Made by a program: the position numbers and the translations under genes
Shown: piece by piece, positions 45,822 through 56,114 of the stretch
How the letters are laid out: every line of letters begins with the position of its first letter
Numbering within the stretch: the first letter of the stretch is position 1
DNA from: Desmodus rotundus
Lineage: Eukaryota; Chordata; Mammalia; Chiroptera; Phyllostomidae
Length of the DNA stretch: 64,000 nt
Assembly (NCBI RefSeq): GCF_022682495.2
Contig: NC_071398.1
Coordinates: 30,569,426-30,633,425, forward strand
Reading direction: 5' to 3'
The notes under the pieces: generated by a model
The model's database searches: none
Told to the model about the DNA's origin: nothing
Seen by the model: the letters and a program-made list of their open reading frames with translations, nothing else

Positions 45822-47707
45822 TTAAAAAAAATATATTTATTGATTATGCTATTACAGTTGTCCCATTCCCCCCCCTCACTCCACTCCATCTTGCCCACCC
45901 CCTCCCTCCCACATTCTCCCCCTATAGTTCATGTCCATGGGTCATACTTATAAGTTCTTTGGCTTCTCCATTTCCTACACTATTCTTACCCTCCCCCTGA
46001 CTATTTTCCACCTATCATCTATGCTACTTATTCTCTGTACCTTCCCCCCCCCCGACTCCCCTATTGACAACCCTCCATGTGATCTCCATCTCTATGGTTC
46101 TGTTCCTGTTCTAGTTGTTTGCCTAGTTTGCTCTTGTTTTTGTTTTAGGTGTGGTCATGAATAACTGTGAGTTTCCTGTCATTTTTTCTGTTCATATTTT
46201 TATCTTCTTTTTCTTAGGTAACTCCCTTTAACATTTCATATAATAAGGGCTTGGTGATGATGAACTTCTTTAACTTGATCTTATCTGAGAAGCACTTTAT
46301 CTTCCCTTCCATTCTAAATGAAAGCTTTGCTGGATAGAGCAATCTTGAATGTACATCCTTGCCTTTCATGACTTGGAATACTTCTTGCCAGCCCCTTCTT
46401 GCCTGTAAGGTCTCTTTGGAGAAATCAGCTGACAGTCTTATGGGAAGTCCTTTGTAGGTAACTGTCTCCTTTTCTCTTGCTGCTTCTAAGATTCTCTCCT
46501 TCTGTGTAATCTTGGGTAATGTCATTATGATGTGCCTTGGTGTGTCCCTCCTTGGGTCCAGCTTCTTTGGGACTCTCTTGAGCTTCCTGGACTTCCTGGA
46601 AGTCTATTTCCTTTGCCAGATTAGGGAAGTTCTCCTTCATTATTTGTTCAAATAAGTTTTCAATTTTCTGTTCTTCCTCTTCTCCTTCTGGCACCCCTAT
46701 AATTCGGATGATGTTCTGGAGGTTCCTAAGCCTCTCCTCATTTTTCCAAATTCTTGTTTCTTCATTCTTTTCTGGTTGGATGTTTCTTTCTTCCTTCTGG
46801 TCCACACCGTTGATTTGAGTCCCAGTTTCCTTCGCATCACTATTGGTTCCCTGTACATTTTCCTTTGTTTCTCTTAGCATAAGCTTCATTTTTTCATCTA
46901 CTTTTCGAACAGATTCAACCAATTCTTTGAGCGTCTTGATAACCAGTGTTTTGAACTGTTTATCCCATAGGTTGGCTATCTCTTCCTTGCTTAGTTGTAT
47001 TTTTTCTGGAGCTTTGAAGTGTTCTGTCATTTGGGCCATTTTTTGTTGTTGTCTTGGCGCCTCTGTTACTTAAAGGGGCAGAGCCTTAGGTGTTCCTGGG
47101 GCGGGGCGGGGTAACGCTGGTCGCTGGGCTGTGACGCTGTATGTGGGGGCGGGGCCGAGAGGGAGCAATGGTGCCCGCTCCGCTCTCCACTGGACTCCAA
47201 TCCTTCACTCCGCCACCCACAGTCAAACTGGGCCCTCTGGTGCTGGTTCCCGAGTGGGTGGGCTTGTGCACGCCCTAGGCCCCTGTGGGTCTCTCCAATG
47301 ACCTCTCCTGTGAGGCTGGGAGTTTCTCCTGCTGCCGCCCCAACCCCCACGGGCGTTTTCAATCAGAGGATTGAGGCTTTATTTCCCCAAGCTGGAGCCC
47401 TGGGTTGCGCGGTCTGCTTTGCTCCCCGCCATTTGTCCGGTTTATCTGTGCGCGAATGTGGGACCGCAGGGTCTGCTAGTGGTCAGACTGCCTGCCCTGT
47501 TTGTCCCACACTCCGCCAGTCTCGGTCCCGCCACGGCCACGCGAGTCCTCTCTGCCCTGGTGCCCGTCTCCGCCCCTCCTACCGGTCTGGATGAATGTTT
47601 ATTTGTTATTTCCTTGGTGTCGGATGTCTTTGCAGTTCAATTTTCTGTCAGTTCTGGTTGTGCGAGGAGGCGCAGTGTGTCCACCTACACTACCATCTTG
47701 ATTCTCC
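45822..47707 (-). mobile_element. HAL1 (half-LINE-1) copy 2, complete and youngest
   Basis: On the minus strand: an L1-type 5' end (AATCAAGATGGTAGTGTAGG near 47705), a CpG-rich 5' UTR of about 670 bp, ORF1 (46214-47039), then about 390 bp of 3' sequence and an A-rich tail near 45822-45835. There is no ORF2. CAATTCTT occurs at both flanks (45805-45812, 47708-47715), a candidate target duplication. Retained CpGs in the 5' UTR and a nearly open ORF1 make it the youngest of the three copies. It lies antisense in BANP intron 1, about 2.5 kb before the first coding exon. Confidence 0.88.
46214..47039 (-). pseudogene. HAL1 copy 2 ORF1, one main frameshift
   Basis: L1 ORF1p-like RNA-binding protein. 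It starts MAQMTEHFKAPEKIQLSKEE, continues with a Lys/Glu-rich coiled-coil segment, then IRIIGVPEGEEEEQKIENLF and IMKENFPNLAKEIDF (RRM region). A frameshift near 46550-46580 moves the rest into another frame. That frame reads KERILEAAREKETVTYKGLP, SADFSKETLQARRGW and FIITKPLLYEMLKG, the conserved C-terminal domain. The order and length fit a single ORF1 with one recent lesion. Confidence 0.85.
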
Positions 47708-50236
47708 CAATTCTTCTTTACTCTTAAAACTTTCCTCCTCTTCTCATTGTTTTTCTGAAGGCATCATTTATTGTGTTTACTTGCTCTTGGATTCCTTCTA
47801 GTTTTCATTTCCAGAATTCTTTTCCTCTAGTTTTTAATCTTTTCTGAGTTCTGTCACTTCATTTGGAGCTTTTCTCTTGATGGTTTATGGTTAATAATGT
47901 AATATTTGCTTTATGTATTTTAACTTGTTTTGAAATATTCCATAGCATTTTCATCTCTTTTGTCGACTTGTCTTTCTAGCATGCGTTCACTTCTGTGTGA
48001 TGTTATTTTACGCCTTAGTCTCTTTTAAAATACATTGTCTTTGCATGAATTAGACCTCAGTATTTTTTCTGTTCATTTTTATGTAGAATTAATTTTCCCA
48101 AATATTTAGTAGGGAGACTTTATTTGAATGGTTTTACTAATTTCAGTGTTCGTAGAGCTCTATTTTCTGTGTTTTTTAGGAAGTTTTAATAAATGTAGCA
48201 GTTCATTTTCTGAACTCTCTTGGCTTTGTTTTTCTCTTCCATAGGTAATTAGACTTTCATTTGCCTCTGTCACTGTTTTCCCAGTCGTGTATATTTTGTA
48301 GTCTGTTCCCAGTCATTTCTCTTCAGTGTGTTTGACCTAAAGGGAGCTCTGAATGATTAATTTTGAATGTTGTTGGGGCCCAGAATGTTCTAGGCCTTTC
48401 AGACTTGACTGCAGACCTCTTATATTTGTCTACTGTGGGATTGTGCTCACTTCCGGGTTTCAGCTGCTGTTCTCAACTTGACACATTGCTTCTCTGCTTA
48501 CTGCTTCATACCTGCTTGTACCGTGATGGTCTTGTAGCTGTCAGTGGTGTGTCCCCGCTTACTTGTATTTTGGGGTTTGTTAGGAACACCTTATCACTCA
48601 GTTCTGTTACAGACAGTGACCTGAATTTTGGTTTTGCTATCCTAGTTGCTCTGTGTGTTTTTATGGGAGGGTTTGGGAACATTAAAAGTTTTTGTTACTC
48701 CCATCTTTCCCTAGCTGGACTATTCAAGGGTTCAGAGTGGTTCTGAGATCCTTTTTTCTCATCCAGATGATTTGTCATCAGTCTCTTCTTTGTTAAGTAC
48801 ATTTGATGCTTTCTCATCTCGTTCAGTCTTGTGTGAAGTGTGTAATCCGGGAATAAAAACACCTTTACCATTTTAACGATCATACCTTTAATCAGTTGTT
48901 TATGTAAAAAAGTTACATTTACTCTATGAAGGAAGATTTAAGAGAGATTGGTTCCTCCTACACATTGTCTTCCCTAGGAAATTCTGGAGGTGCTACTGTT
49001 TAAGCTGTGGAATTTAAATCTGGATAAAAGAGAAAAGGAACCACGATATTTATAGGATTTAAGAGTATACAACTTGTGAATTTAATTTAATGCCTGTTGG
49101 AATTTACCATTAGAAGAAGCTGTCAGGAGATTCTGACTTGAAACTAGATGATCTGAAACTTTGCAGTCATCCCCTCCGGCCCCACAGGGGTTGTGACTCG
49201 GGGTCATAAGTGCTTACTTGTGGAAGGAGCTGTGCTGTAAGGTGGAGTGCATGGTTTCTGCCCACGGGGAGCATGTTGTCTAGGTGGGGAAGATATGTAA
49301 ATAATTTATTTGATAAGTATTTACTTATAAATAAAATAAAGTATGATATGATAAAAATACTGTGGTGACATTGATTCCTGGGTTCTTCAGGACATCCTGT
49401 TTTCTAGTACTAAATTCAGATCCCTGGTTGATAGGTCTTATTTGGAATGACATGGCCTCATTTTTGTTTTGGAAAATAAGATTTCTCTAGGCCTAATCAC
49501 AGTGTTTCAGAAGCAGGAAGAAAGTAACTGACTCTGTTCCAGACACAGTGCTAGGCTCAGGGATGACAGCTCACAGAGGTGGCCCAGTCCCGGAAGGTGC
49601 AGTGTGGACACAATGGCGGTGCTGCCGGGCACAGCAGTGGGGCTGTGCTGCAGTTCAGGTTTGTGCTGGAAGCCAAGGGGAAGCAAAACAGAGGAACTCG
49701 GGGGGGGGGGGGGGGAGGGGAGGGCTGTTTTGAATAGCAGAAATGGAGTATGGGCATACCCTTGGCTGAAGGGGTCATTTGGGTGAAATTTGGGAGTGAG
49801 AGGTATGCTACTGGTGGAGACAACAGTGCGATGGTTTTCTAGGATATGGTGTGAATAGCAGGAGCCGAGACCCCATGGGGAGCAGGTGGAGGATGGGACG
49901 CGTTCTGTGGGCAGTGGGGGACCACTGGAGACTTGGCTTGGGGATGACATGTTCAAATCATTTTAGGAAGGTGACTTTGGAGGTGGTGTGGAATGGATTG
50001 ATAAAGTGAGAGGCTCTCAGGTAGGGGCTAATCTGGTGGTTAAGAACAGACAAAATGAACAGTTTGGGGGCTCTTTCTCAATTCTCAAAGAACACTAACC
50101 TTTTGGTGGTTTGGGACAAGAAGAACTATATTAAAAACCGTCTGATGTCCTCTTGAACATACATGGTCAGCAGTTTCCATTTCACAGGTCATGACCATTA
50201 ATCTCCCTCTCCTCTGCCATTTTGTTTGTCTTGTAG
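47708..50236. other. BANP intron 1, distal part
   Basis: No exon recognised. A long G tract lies at 49700-49715. The T-rich stretch 47720-48900 looks like ancient LINE sequence but could not be classified. Confidence 0.4.
49700..49727 (+). repeat. G tract with quadruplex potential
   Basis: Sixteen consecutive G, then AGGGG and AGGG. A homopolymer of this kind is prone to sequencing error. Confidence 0.9.
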
Positions 50237-50305
50237 GTGGCAGAATCCTAGTCCTGTGTGAGTTTGCTTCTTCCTCACTGACTGGCCCCTTTCCTCTCGT
50301 TCTGG

Positions 50306-50375
50306 ATGATGTCAGAACAGGATCTGGCGGATGTGGTGCAGATTGCAGTAGAAGATCTGAGTCCTCATCACCCAG
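50306..50375 (+). CDS. BANP: BANP (SMAR1), first coding exon
   Basis: Encodes the N-terminus MMSEQDLADVVQ through DLSPHHP (23 residues plus one base). BANP is a nuclear BEN-domain protein that binds unmethylated TCTCGCGAGA elements and matrix-attachment DNA, activating CpG-island promoters. The exon starts at 50237 after the acceptor TTTGTCTTGTAG and has 69 untranslated bases. Two adjacent ATGs (50306, 50309) follow. The donor CCCAG|GTACAG ends it at 50375. The leftover G joins TT of the next exon to make Val, as in the known protein. The only likely difference from the human N-terminus in this exon is His for Asp in the SPxHP stretch. The frame continues into the intron by chance. Confidence 0.95.
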
Positions 50376-51551
50376 GTACAGAGCTGTGGGAGAGTAAATG
50401 GGCCTTGTTCTCTCTGTGCTTTACACATCCAAAACCTCTTCCAGAAGTTGTCTTTAATCTTTTAAGGGAAGCAAGAGAAAGAGTGATGCACGCTCTGTGT
50501 GAAAGATCCATTCCCCGATGGGTAGCCCTCCAGCACTTTGTCCGCTCTTCCCTCTTCTGATGGGCACAGGCACTGACAGTCTCTTTCCCTCTTCCTACCC
50601 CACCCGTGGGGTTCCTGTGACAACTTTCTTCCTTACAGTTGCCCCCTTCTAAAATTCACTATTGACATGGGTCATGGAAATCTTACTGTGTTGGTATGTA
50701 CAGATTGACTGCAGTTTTTTTTTTTTGACAGCTGCATGATATTCCATTTCTAGGTGCCCTCCCCCCATAGTTTCTTGAAATTTCCCCTTGTGGATGGCAT
50801 TTCAGTTTTTGCACTGTTCTTCTTTCATATAATCTCCTGCAATAAAGATTCCTGCACATATATCTTGGCAGATACATTTTTATGTTAAGTTTTCAGAAGT
50901 AGAATTGCTTTGTGTGTTCACAGTTTTGATAAGACACTGACAGACTTCCCAGAAATGTTTTACTAAAGTCACTCCTACATCAGCTGAATGAGAAGAACTT
51001 CTTCCCTATTCTTTTGCAAAGGCTGGTGATTTCTCTCAATGATGTTAAAGGTGTACCTTTACTTTGAAAACTTAACTAAATGCTTGTTTTAAGAAGACCC
51101 TAAATTTCAAGAACTTCACCTCTGAAAAATCTTTGTCTACATTTTTACTTTATAAAAAGGTTTCTTAGTAAGTTTCCTCCTTTTTTTTTTCTACCTTAAA
51201 GTTTTACATGTTTTATATTTCTCTTAAGTTTGAAGTCACAAGTGCACATAATTAAGTCACTGAGTGTCTTTTGCCCATTTTTTCTCTCTAGAATAGTAGA
51301 ATTGAAATGCCAAATTATTTTTCCTATAGAAAAGAGAATTTTCAGAAATTTTATAAGAAAGCATGATGTCTATCTTGTATGACCTATTTGCTATGTTAAT
51401 TGAAAAAAACTTCATTTGGAAATTAGGTATCTTACGGAAGGGGAGAGTAATATAGATAATTTTGGAATTAAATGAGTAGTCATAAAGAAATGAAGGCATT
51501 CTACAGGAATACTATTCTTAGTTTTTCCCTTATTTTACTTTTGATTTTTTT
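50376..51551. other. BANP intron, L1-like remnant
   Basis: Between about 50690 and 50930 the wording 'gctgcatgatattccatttc' and 'agtagaattgctttg' resembles a very old L1 in reverse sense. Nothing coding. Confidence 0.4.
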
Positions 51552-51951
51552 CACAAATCATATTTAAAAACAAATTTGTCACCACTAAAAGTCTAGATTT
51601 TAAACAGATTCTTCTTGGACTTGGGGCTCTTATCCATCAGCTCATTCAACTTCAGCACCTGTCTCATTCCCAGTAGCTCTCCCAGAACTTCTGCCTTCAC
51701 CATGAAGCTCCATGAGTTTTCCCAATTCATATTTGGGCTTCTTCACCATTTTGATTTTTCTAGACACCACGGAGCAGGTAAATACTGGCAAGCCTTTCTA
51801 TGTCTTTTCCAGTGCTATCTGGAGTCAGTTTATTGACCACTTCTTTCAAATAATTTGTCTGCAATTCTCAAGTTGTGATTTGTATCATCATCTTCTGGAT
51901 TTGGTGGACCTGTTGATGTGGAGCACAGGAGGTCTCCTGAATCTGATGTGG

Positions 51952-53838
51952 TTTTTTTTATTTTTATTTTTATTGGTTATGCTATTACAGTTTTCCCCAT
52001 TTCCCCCCTTTATTCCCCTCCACTCTACATACCCCCTCCCACCCGCATTCCTCCCTTTTGGTTCATTCCATGGGTCATACACATATAAGTTCTTTGGCTT
52101 CTACATTTCCTATACTATTCTTACCCTCCCCCTGTCTATTTTCTACCTACCATTTATGCTACTTATTCTCTGTACCTTTCCCCCTCCCTCCCCCCCACCC
52201 CCCATTGGTAACCCTCCATGTGATCTCCATTTCTGTGATTCTGTTCCTGTTCTGGTTGTTTGCTTAGTTTGCTTTTGTTTTTGTTTTAGGTTTGGTTGTT
52301 AATAACTGTGAACTTGTTGTCATTTTAATGGTCATATATTTGATCTTCTTTTTCTTAGATAAGTCCTTTTAACATTTCATATAATAAAGGCTTGGTGATG
52401 ATGAACTCCTTTAACTTGACCTTATCTGGGAAGCACTTTATCTGCCCTTCCATTCTAGAAGAATAGAGCAATCTTGGATGTAGGTCCTTGCCTTTTGTGA
52501 CTTGGAATACTTCTTTGCAGCCCCTTCTTGCCTGCAAGGTTTCTTTGGAGAAATCAGCTGACAGTCTTATGGGAACTCCTTTGTAGGTAACTGTGTCTTT
52601 TTCTCTTGCTGCTTCTAAGATTCTCTACTTATCTTTAATCTTGGGTAATGTAATTATGATGTGCCTTGGTGTGTTCCTCCTTAGGTCCAGCTTCTTTGGG
52701 ACTCTCTGGGCTCCCTGGACTTCCTGGAAGTCTATTTCCTTCACCAGATCGGGGAAGTTCTCCTTCATTATTTTTTCAAATAAGTTTTCCATTTCTTGCA
52801 GCTATTCTTCTCCTTCTGGCACCACTATGCTTTGGATATTGGAACATTTGAAGATGTTCTGGAGGTTCCTAAGCCTCTCATTTTTTTGAATTCTTGTTTC
52901 TTCATTCTGTTCTGGTTGAATGTTTCTTTCTTCCTTCTGGTCCACACTGTTGATTTGAGTCCTGGTTTCCTTCCCATCACTGTTGGTTCCCTGTACATTT
53001 TCCTTTATTTCACTTAGCATAGCCTTCATTTTTTCATCTAATTTGCAACCATATTCAACCAATTCTGTGAGCATCCTGATTACCAGTGTTTTGAACTGTG
53101 CATCTGATAGGTTGTCTATCTCTTCGTTGCTTAGTTGTATTTTTCCTGGAGCTTTTATCTGTTCTTTCATTTGGGCCATATTTTTTGTGTCCGCACACCT
53201 ATTACGTAGTAAGGGGCGGAGCCTTAGGTGTTCGCCAGGGTGAGGCAACCTTGTGGCACTGTATGTGGGGGAGGGCTCTGAGAGGGAACAGTGCTGCTTG
53301 CTCTGATCTCTGCCAGTTTTCAGTTACTTCCCCTGCTACCCACAAGCAAAGTGGGCCTTTCTGGTGCTGATTCCTGGGTGGGTTTGTGTACATTCTAGGA
53401 TCCTGTGGGTCTCTCCAACGAGCTCTCCTGTGAGGCCGGGAGTTTCTTCCGCTGCCTCAACCCCCACAGGTGTTTTCAATCAGAGGTTTGAGGCTTATTT
53501 CCCTGAGCTGGAGCCCTGGGTTGCACTGTCTGTGTTGCTTTCTAGTTGTTCCTCCTGGTTTATCTGCACGAGAATGTGGGTCTGCCCTTTCTGCAATTCG
53601 CCACCTCACCAGGTCCTCCAGCCACTGCCTTGCCGTGAGTCTTCTCCACCTGGCTGCCTGTCTCCACCCCTCTTAACGGTCTGGATGAGTGTTTCTTTTT
53701 TAACTCCTTGGTTGTCAGACTTCCATACAATTCAATTTTCTGTCAGTTCTAGTTGTTTTTTGTTTTTAAATTTGTCATTGTCTTTCTTTTGGTTGTGCAA
53801 GGAGGCACAGTGTGTCTACCTACGCCTCCATCTTGGCA
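51952..53838 (-). mobile_element. HAL1 (half-LINE-1) copy 3, inserted in RPS3A pseudogene
   Basis: Same layout as copy 2: an L1-like 5' end (CCAAGATGGAGGCGTAGGTA near 53836), about 660 bp of 5' UTR, ORF1 (52355-53179), about 400 bp of 3' sequence and an A-rich tail (T run from 51952). There is no ORF2. More CpGs have decayed to TG/CA than in copy 2, so it looks older. RPS3A sequence continues on both sides and overlaps by a few bases (TCAGA), fitting a short, eroded target duplication. Confidence 0.88.
52355..53179 (-). pseudogene. HAL1 copy 3 ORF1, broken
   Basis: ORF1p-like: MAQMKEQIKAPGKIQLSNEE, a coiled-coil segment (VDQKEERNIQPEQNEETRIQ), then VVPEGEE. Further down it continues in other frames to MQARRGCKEVFQVTK and FIITKPLLYEMLKG. 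Several frameshifts and an extra segment before VVPEGEE relative to copy 2. Confidence 0.82.
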
Positions 53839-54111
53839 GAAGTCTGACTTCTTTACTATTTTTAGTAAAACCAGCACAGAATAAATGAAGCAAATAACGA
53901 TCGGTAGTTTTGACATCAACACGAGCTTTGGTCGTGGTCTGCCATTTTTTGGCCGCAGAGCACATTTTGTCACAGGTGAGATCCATGCCATGGGAATTAG
54001 TCAAGCAGTTTTGCTCTGAACATCCTCAGTAATTAGCTTGAATTTTTCTAAATGCAGTGCAGCTCTATCATTCTGCATATCATCTAGGCTCACTTCAAAA
54101 ACACAACCCTT

Positions 54112-54341
54112 GCCCTGGCTAGTGTGGCTCACTTGGAGTGTTGTCCCGTAAACTGAAAGTTCGCAGGTTCGATTCCTGGTCAGGGCATGTGCTTGGGTTG
54201 TAGATTTGGTCCTTGGTGGGTACCTATGAGAAGCAACTGGTGGATGTTTCTCTCTCATATCCAAGTTTCTCTCCCTCTCTCCCTCTCTTGCCCTCTCTGT
54301 AAAATCAAGAAGCATGTCCTCAGGTGAGGATTAAAAAAATA
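54112..54341 (+). repeat. VES-type SINE inserted in RPS3A pseudogene
   Basis: Head GCCCTGGCTAGTGTGGCTCA, B box GGTTCGATTCC, CT-rich tail then A-rich end. ACAACCCTT before and ATAACCCTT after form the target duplication. RPS3A sequence resumes directly after. Confidence 0.93.
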
Positions 54342-54932
54342 AAATAACCCTTGAGACCATTAGATGTGAGTTTGGTGCCTTTGAGTTCTTGTGACTAGTG
54401 TTTTTCCAACATTTCTTATATTGAACCCAGTTGGTGCTTTCACCTCACACTGGTCTTTTTTTAGAAAATGGACCAACCACTTTCTTCTTGGCTCCCTTTT
54501 TGCCACCTTTCATAAGGCACTTGCTAAGGCACTTGCTTATTCCTTTCCACTGCCAGGGTGTGCTCAGAGCTGGTTCTGTTTTTTTAATAAGAAGCACTAT
54601 CACCTATTAACTGGCAAAATCAAGAGGCTTATCAGATCATTGAACAAAATTGGGGATATGAGTGTAGCTATTCAACTACAGTTTTCTCTGTAAAAACTAA
54701 CCAGTTTGTTTAGAGCTAGAACTTGTAGCCTTGACCTCATTAGCACCACAGCATAGATACCATTGGACTTAAAAAAGAAGCAGCACTATCACTATATATA
54801 GCAATTTTTAAAAAAATCCATGTTTGTATTTTGGTACGTGAACAACACTTTCTTTAGGAAGCATACACTGTAATGTTATAAAAGAAAAATGTTCCGGTTA
54901 CCTAAAATTTAACCATTTTTAGAACTATAAAA

Positions 54933-55148
54933 CTCTTTTTATTTTTTAAAGATTTTATTTATTTATTTTTGGTGAGAGGGAAAGGTAGGGAGAAAGAGAA
55001 AGAGAGAAACATCATTTGGTTGCCTCTCACAAGCACCCCAGCTGGGGAGCAGCCTGCAACCCAGGCATGTGCCCTGACCAGGATTTGAACCTATGACCGT
55101 GCGCTTTGCAGGCTGACGCTCAACCAACTGAGCCACGCTGGTCGGGGA
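54933..55148 (-). repeat. VES-type SINE with TSD
   Basis: A reverse-strand copy ending GCCACGCTGGTCGGGG. Target duplications AGAACTATAAA / AGAACTATTAA lie at 54921 and about 55150. Confidence 0.92.
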
Positions 55149-55327
55149 TAGAACTATTAAAATTCTGATAGTTAACTTCCAATATAAATTTCCTCTCTGT
55201 AGATTATAGCCCAAAGAAGGCTTAGAGAAGTCATTTCTAATGTTGTTTTGTTTCATCTCTGTTCCTTAAATAACTGGGAACTAGAGTTCATTGACTGTTT
55301 AATGAAAACCTGTGTGCAGGACTCTCT

Positions 55328-55417
55328 TGAGGCCTTCACAGCCAGAAAGCCTGCAATTTCTGACCCAAAGGAACTCTCAGCACACCTGGCAAATACCATG
55401 GTGCATTACACACATTT
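55328..55417 (+). repeat. Inverted duplication, arm 1
   Basis: A 90-bp arm whose reverse complement matches 56025-56114 with five differences by eye. Weaker similarity continues about 18 bases outward. Unclassified. Confidence 0.9.
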
Positions 55418-56024
55418 GCATTCAGAGTGGGTTTAGGATTGAGATTATTTTTCCCTTATCTCTAAAATATGACCTTTTTGAAATTTAAAAATATAGTTAA
55501 GCAAGTAGAAGAAACAAAAATTTCTCATAATCCTAGCAATAGGACTGCTTTTAAATTGTTTGCATGTATGTCCTTCCAGTTTGTTCTGATTTCCACTTAA
55601 AACAGAAATGTTTAGGTTCTGGTTTTGCATGTACTCACCATAGAGCTGCACTCACTTTACCTGTCTGCATGTGACTTTCACTAGACCTCTCATTCTATTT
55701 AATTGTGATGGCTTTAAAATGAATATTGAGTTCTTTAGTCTAATTTTAAAAGTAATGAATGCAAAATTATAAAAAAAACAATTCAGCAACGGACAAAGAA
55801 GAAAAGAAACTTCAGTCCCACAGCCCATGGGAAGGTATTGCTGAACCCTGGTACCTGTGCCTCTGTCGTCTGCCATGGACACATCTCCTTTTACATGTCT
55901 GCTTCACTGCCCTTTGCTTCCAGCTTGAGGTGCTCCACACTGCCAAGGGACATGGAGTCTTCTTTTCTGTAGTTACAGGGACCAGCTGTGTGGCACTGGA
56001 CAAGTCACTTAACCTCTCTGGTGT

Positions 56025-56114
56025 AAATGTGTGTAATGCACCATGGCATTTGCCAGGTGTGCTGAGAGTTCTTTTGGGTCAGAAATTGCAGGCTTTCTGC
56101 CTATGAAGACCTCA
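56025..56114 (-). repeat. Inverted duplication, arm 2
   Basis: The partner of 55328-55417, preceded by a MIR-like phrase (CAAGTCACTTAACCTCTCTG). The loop between arms is about 607 bases. Confidence 0.9.

Larger units (their letters stand above)
51552..54575 (-). pseudogene. RPS3AP (unnamed): RPS3A processed pseudogene, split by HAL1 and VES insertions
   Basis: An intronless copy of the 40S ribosomal protein eS1 (RPS3A) mRNA in reverse orientation. From 54556 down the order is: the N-terminal codons (CTG in place of ATG), the [12 protein letters not shown] region, then FNIRN. A VES SINE interrupts at 54112-54341. Next come [33 protein letters not shown] and [23 protein letters not shown]1 copy 3 interrupts at 51952-53838. 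The C-terminal third follows, including [16 protein letters not shown] sequence, the stop near 51601, the 3' UTR and an A-rich end near 51533-51551. A 12-bp tandem duplication near 54510-54535, frameshifts and stops show it is dead. No introns and an A-rich tail mean L1-mediated retrocopying. Confidence 0.93.
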
